From Nitrospira sp. UBA2083 (lineage in GTDB: Bacteria; Nitrospirota; Nitrospiria; Nitrospirales; Nitrospiraceae): a stretch of DNA of 7,010 nucleotides. The stretch is from contig DCZN01000080.1 of assembly GCA_002331625.1 (NCBI GenBank), positions 50,813-57,822 of the forward strand, in the 5' to 3' direction. A program made the position numbers and the translations under genes. Positions within the stretch are counted from its first letter, which is position 1. Each line of letters opens with the position of its first letter. This document shows, one piece after another, positions 4,998 through 7,010 of the stretch. The notes beneath the pieces were generated by a model. The model worked only from the letters and a program-made list of their open reading frames with translations, had not been told where the DNA came from and ran no database searches.

Positions 4998-7010
4998 ATG
5001 AACGAGTTCGTTCAGCGACAATTCTATCGATATACGACGGCGATGTTCTCTCTGGTTTCATGTTGTCTCATTCTGCCTTATCCATCCCCCGCCGAGGAGG
5101 ACAACACGGTGGTCGTCAAAGAAGTCGTCGTGGCAGCGACCAGAATTCCGATGGCTCCGTCGCGCATTGCCGCCGCGACCACTCTCTTGACGCAAGACGA
5201 TATCCGCTCGACCCCTTTTCAGAGTGGTGCACAGATCGATGACCTCCTGCGCTACGTCCCGACCGTTCAACCGAGCCTTCTCGGCAACCGATATAACCAT
5301 CCAACCGCTCAGTTCGTGGGGATCCGAGGCCTAGGAACCAGGCGGGCGCTCGTGCTGCTCGATGGCGTGCCGCTGAACGACGGGTTCGGCGGATGGATCA
5401 ACTGGGGACTTGTTCCGGACCACGTCGAACGGATCGAAGTTATTCCTGGTGGAGGATCAAACCTCTACGGCACCTGGGCAATGGGCGGAATCATCAACAT
5501 CATCTCACAGTCCGGTCGACCGAAGACTGGGGCGAACGTGGACCTGAACGGAGGGTTGCTCGGGACCAACACCCAGTCCGTTCGCGCCCAATATGACAAC
5601 GATCGGACTGGATTGATGCTGAGCTACCGCCATTTTGATACGGCGGGGTTTCTCACCGTTCCTTCCTATCAACGAGGTCTCGCCGACACGACCGTCGGTT
5701 CGGAGCACCACCAATTCACCGGCAAAGTTTCTCATGAACTCACGCATCACATCACAGCCACGTTGTCGGGCGCCTACTATACCGAAGACCGCTCCTTCGG
5801 AACCTCATTCAGTCGCGGCACTCGCACGATTGGGACGGCCGCATTTGGCTTGAAGGGGGATCAGGGCACCCTGGGAGTGTGGGAGGCGAAAGCCTTCGCC
5901 CAATGGCAAACCTTCCGCAATCAGATTGGACTGGTTCTGCCTTTGCCGTTCATTCGACAGTTCGACCAACTCGATCGGCTGCAGACGATTCCCTCAAATG
6001 ATGTCGGAGGCATGGCACAATGGAGCGTGCCCCTCTTCTCGTTCTCACGGGTCGTGGTCGGCGGCGATGCCCGCGCGATCCTGGCGCAATCGGAAGAGGT
6101 GCTTTTCCCCTCTCAGGCACCACTGGTGACCCGAGGTAAACAAGTCGGCATCGGGACATTCGGTGAATGGGTCGTCGAGCCCTTCGATGCGTTGGTGCTC
6201 ACGGCTGGTGCGCGCTGGGACTGGTGGAAGAGTTTTGATGGATCGCGGGCGGCTCCATCGAGACCGATCACCCAGGCACAAGACAATGCCGCCAGCACGG
6301 TGAACCCGAAATTCAGCTTGCTGTACCGCGTCAATGACCGCTTACGCATCGGTGGTTCGGTGTACCAGGCATTCCGTGCACCGACGTTGAATGAACTGTA
6401 CCGAGATTTCAGTTCGTCCGGGTTTACGTTTTTGAGCAATGACCGTCTGGAGCCTGAACGGCTCACCGGGGGCGATATGAAGATCGAGGTGGACCTGCTG
6501 CAGGACGGCCTGCTCAATTTCCGCGCCACCGGCCATTACGACATCATCAAGGACCAAATTCTTTTTGTAACCCAAGGGCCGACATCCGCCATGAGGCAAA
6601 ACATCGGGGAAGGTCGATCGGTGGGCACCGACATTGAACTGCGGAGCCGCCTGGATGACCTGCTGTACATGACCGTTGGATACTCGTTCGTGGATTCAAT
6701 CATCAGTAGCTTCCCCGGTAATCCACCTCGTGAGGGCCTGCCCATCCCCAACGTCTCTCGACATCAAGTGACGGCAGGATTCACGATTGGTCGACCAAGT
6801 GTTGCGCAACTGACGCTTCAAGCTCGATACCTGTCTCGGCAGTTCGCAGATGATCTCAATCGCCAGCCGATCGGAGATTTTGTCGTCCTCGACGCATCGC
6901 TACAGAAACGAATCGCCTCGTGGGCTGAGCTTTACATCAACGGAGAGAACCTCACTGACCGTCACTACATCGCCACGCAGACAGGAAGCCTCAAAACACT
7001 TGGACAACCG
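4998..7010 (+). CDS. TonB-dependent outer-membrane receptor (3' end outside window)
   Basis: An uninterrupted frame of 671 codons runs off the right edge. The N-terminus has basic residues (RQFYR) then a hydrophobic stretch ending near PSPAEE, a plausible signal peptide. A TonB-box-like VVVAATR (43-49) follows. The plug domain spans about 50-172, with VGIRGLGTRRALVLLDGVPL (107-126) and RIEVIPGGGSNLYGTWAMGG (145-164). The rest is a beta-barrel with the usual NPKFSLLYRVNDRL, YQAFRAPTLNELY and LEPERLTGGD strings, and a C-terminal NGENLTDRHYIATQ and TLGQP. The protein probably lacks only some 15-20 residues including the terminal aromatic strand. It imports a scarce ligand with energy from TonB-ExbB-ExbD. 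The ligand cannot be read from sequence: Fe-siderophore, cobalamin or a copper chelate are all possible, and no OprC/NosA-like CxxxM-HxM copper motif is seen. The start may be 4998 or the in-frame ATG at 5043; neither has a strong ribosome site. Confidence 0.92.
   Translation, partial: MNEFVQRQFYRYTTAMFSLVSCCLILPYPSPAEEDNTVVVKEVVVAATRIPMAPSRIAAATTLLTQDDIRSTPFQSGAQIDDLLRYVPTVQPSLLGNRYNHPTAQFVGIRGLGTRRALVLLDGVPLNDGFGGWINWGLVPDHVERIEVIPGGGSNLYGTWAMGGIINIISQSGRPKTGANVDLNGGLLGTNTQSVRAQYDNDRTGLMLSYRHFDTAGFLTVPSYQRGLADTTVGSEHHQFTGKVSHELTHHITATLSGAYYTEDRSFGTSFSRGTRTIGTAAFGLKGDQGTLGVWEAKAFAQWQTFRNQIGLVLPLPFIRQFDQLDRLQTIPSNDVGGMAQWSVPLFSFSRVVVGGDARAILAQSEEVLFPSQAPLVTRGKQVGIGTFGEWVVEPFDALVLTAGARWDWWKSFDGSRAAPSRPITQAQDNAASTVNPKFSLLYRVNDRLRIGGSVYQAFRAPTLNELYRDFSSSGFTFLSNDRLEPERLTGGDMKIEVDLLQDGLLNFRATGHYDIIKDQILFVTQGPTSAMRQNIGEGRSVGTDIELRSRLDDLLYMTVGYSFVDSIISSFPGNPPREGLPIPNVSRHQVTAGFTIGRPSVAQLTLQARYLSRQFADDLNRQPIGDFVVLDASLQKRIASWAELYINGENLTDRHYIATQTGSLKTLGQP
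4999..5014. repeat. Perfect 7-bp inverted repeat over the receptor start codon
   Basis: TGAACGA and TCGTTCA flank a two-base centre (GT), making TGAACGAGTTCGTTCA, a 16-base dyad. It begins at the second base of the ATG at 4998. As RNA it can form a 6-bp stem with an AGTT loop. It could be an operator, an RNA structure limiting translation, or chance inside coding sequence. It does not match the Fur box consensus. Confidence 0.35.

Noticed and set aside
5055..5066. LVSC in the receptor N-terminus as a lipobox
   Set aside because: The hydrophobic region preceding the Cys is too short and polar (YRYTTAMFS), and TonB receptors are normally cleaved by signal peptidase I.

Overview
The window looks like chromosomal DNA of a Nitrospira-like bacterium (phylum Nitrospirota). 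This rests on gene style only: moderately high GC, and a mix of a large multicopper-oxidase-like protein, a cupredoxin fused to a carboxypeptidase-regulatory-type domain, a SUMF1-family protein and a TonB-dependent receptor. No marker gene is present, so the assignment is an inference.

Layout: seven protein genes in three transcriptional blocks. Block A (+): the C-terminal 380 residues of a multicopper-oxidase/ceruloplasmin-like protein enter from the left edge and end at 1143, followed by a strong hairpin terminator (1170-1212). After it comes a two-gene unit: a DUF4412/LolA-like secreted protein (1266-1877) and a secreted cupredoxin with an amicyanin-type copper loop (1894-2667), which has an excellent ribosome binding site. 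Block B (-), convergent with A: a SUMF1/FGE-sulfatase-domain protein lacking the catalytic cysteine pair (4263-3376), then a PsbP/DcrB-like secreted protein (3347-2700). Block C (+), divergent from B: a four-helix CopD/DUF4149-like membrane protein (4425-4913) and a TonB-dependent outer-membrane receptor (4998 to beyond the right edge, probably short of its stop by only some 15-20 residues). The receptor frame is open all the way to the window end.

The 161-base gap between blocks B and C holds a cluster of imperfect short repeats, including a 12-bp bulged hairpin and a 10-bp direct repeat. Blocks A and B converge with only 32 bases between stop codons, and the likely terminator of block A lies inside the 3' end of the block B gene.

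How the genes may work together: every product whose N-terminus is visible carries a signal peptide or membrane helices, so the locus is devoted to the cell envelope. Copper is the recurring theme: multicopper oxidase fold, type-1 copper ligands in the cupredoxin, and CopD-like membrane protein. The TonB receptor could be the outer-membrane entry for a metal or metal chelate. A periplasmic copper handling or copper-dependent redox module is a reasonable hypothesis, but nothing in the sequence proves substrate or partnership. I see no RNA genes, CRISPR arrays, insertion sequences or attachment sites.
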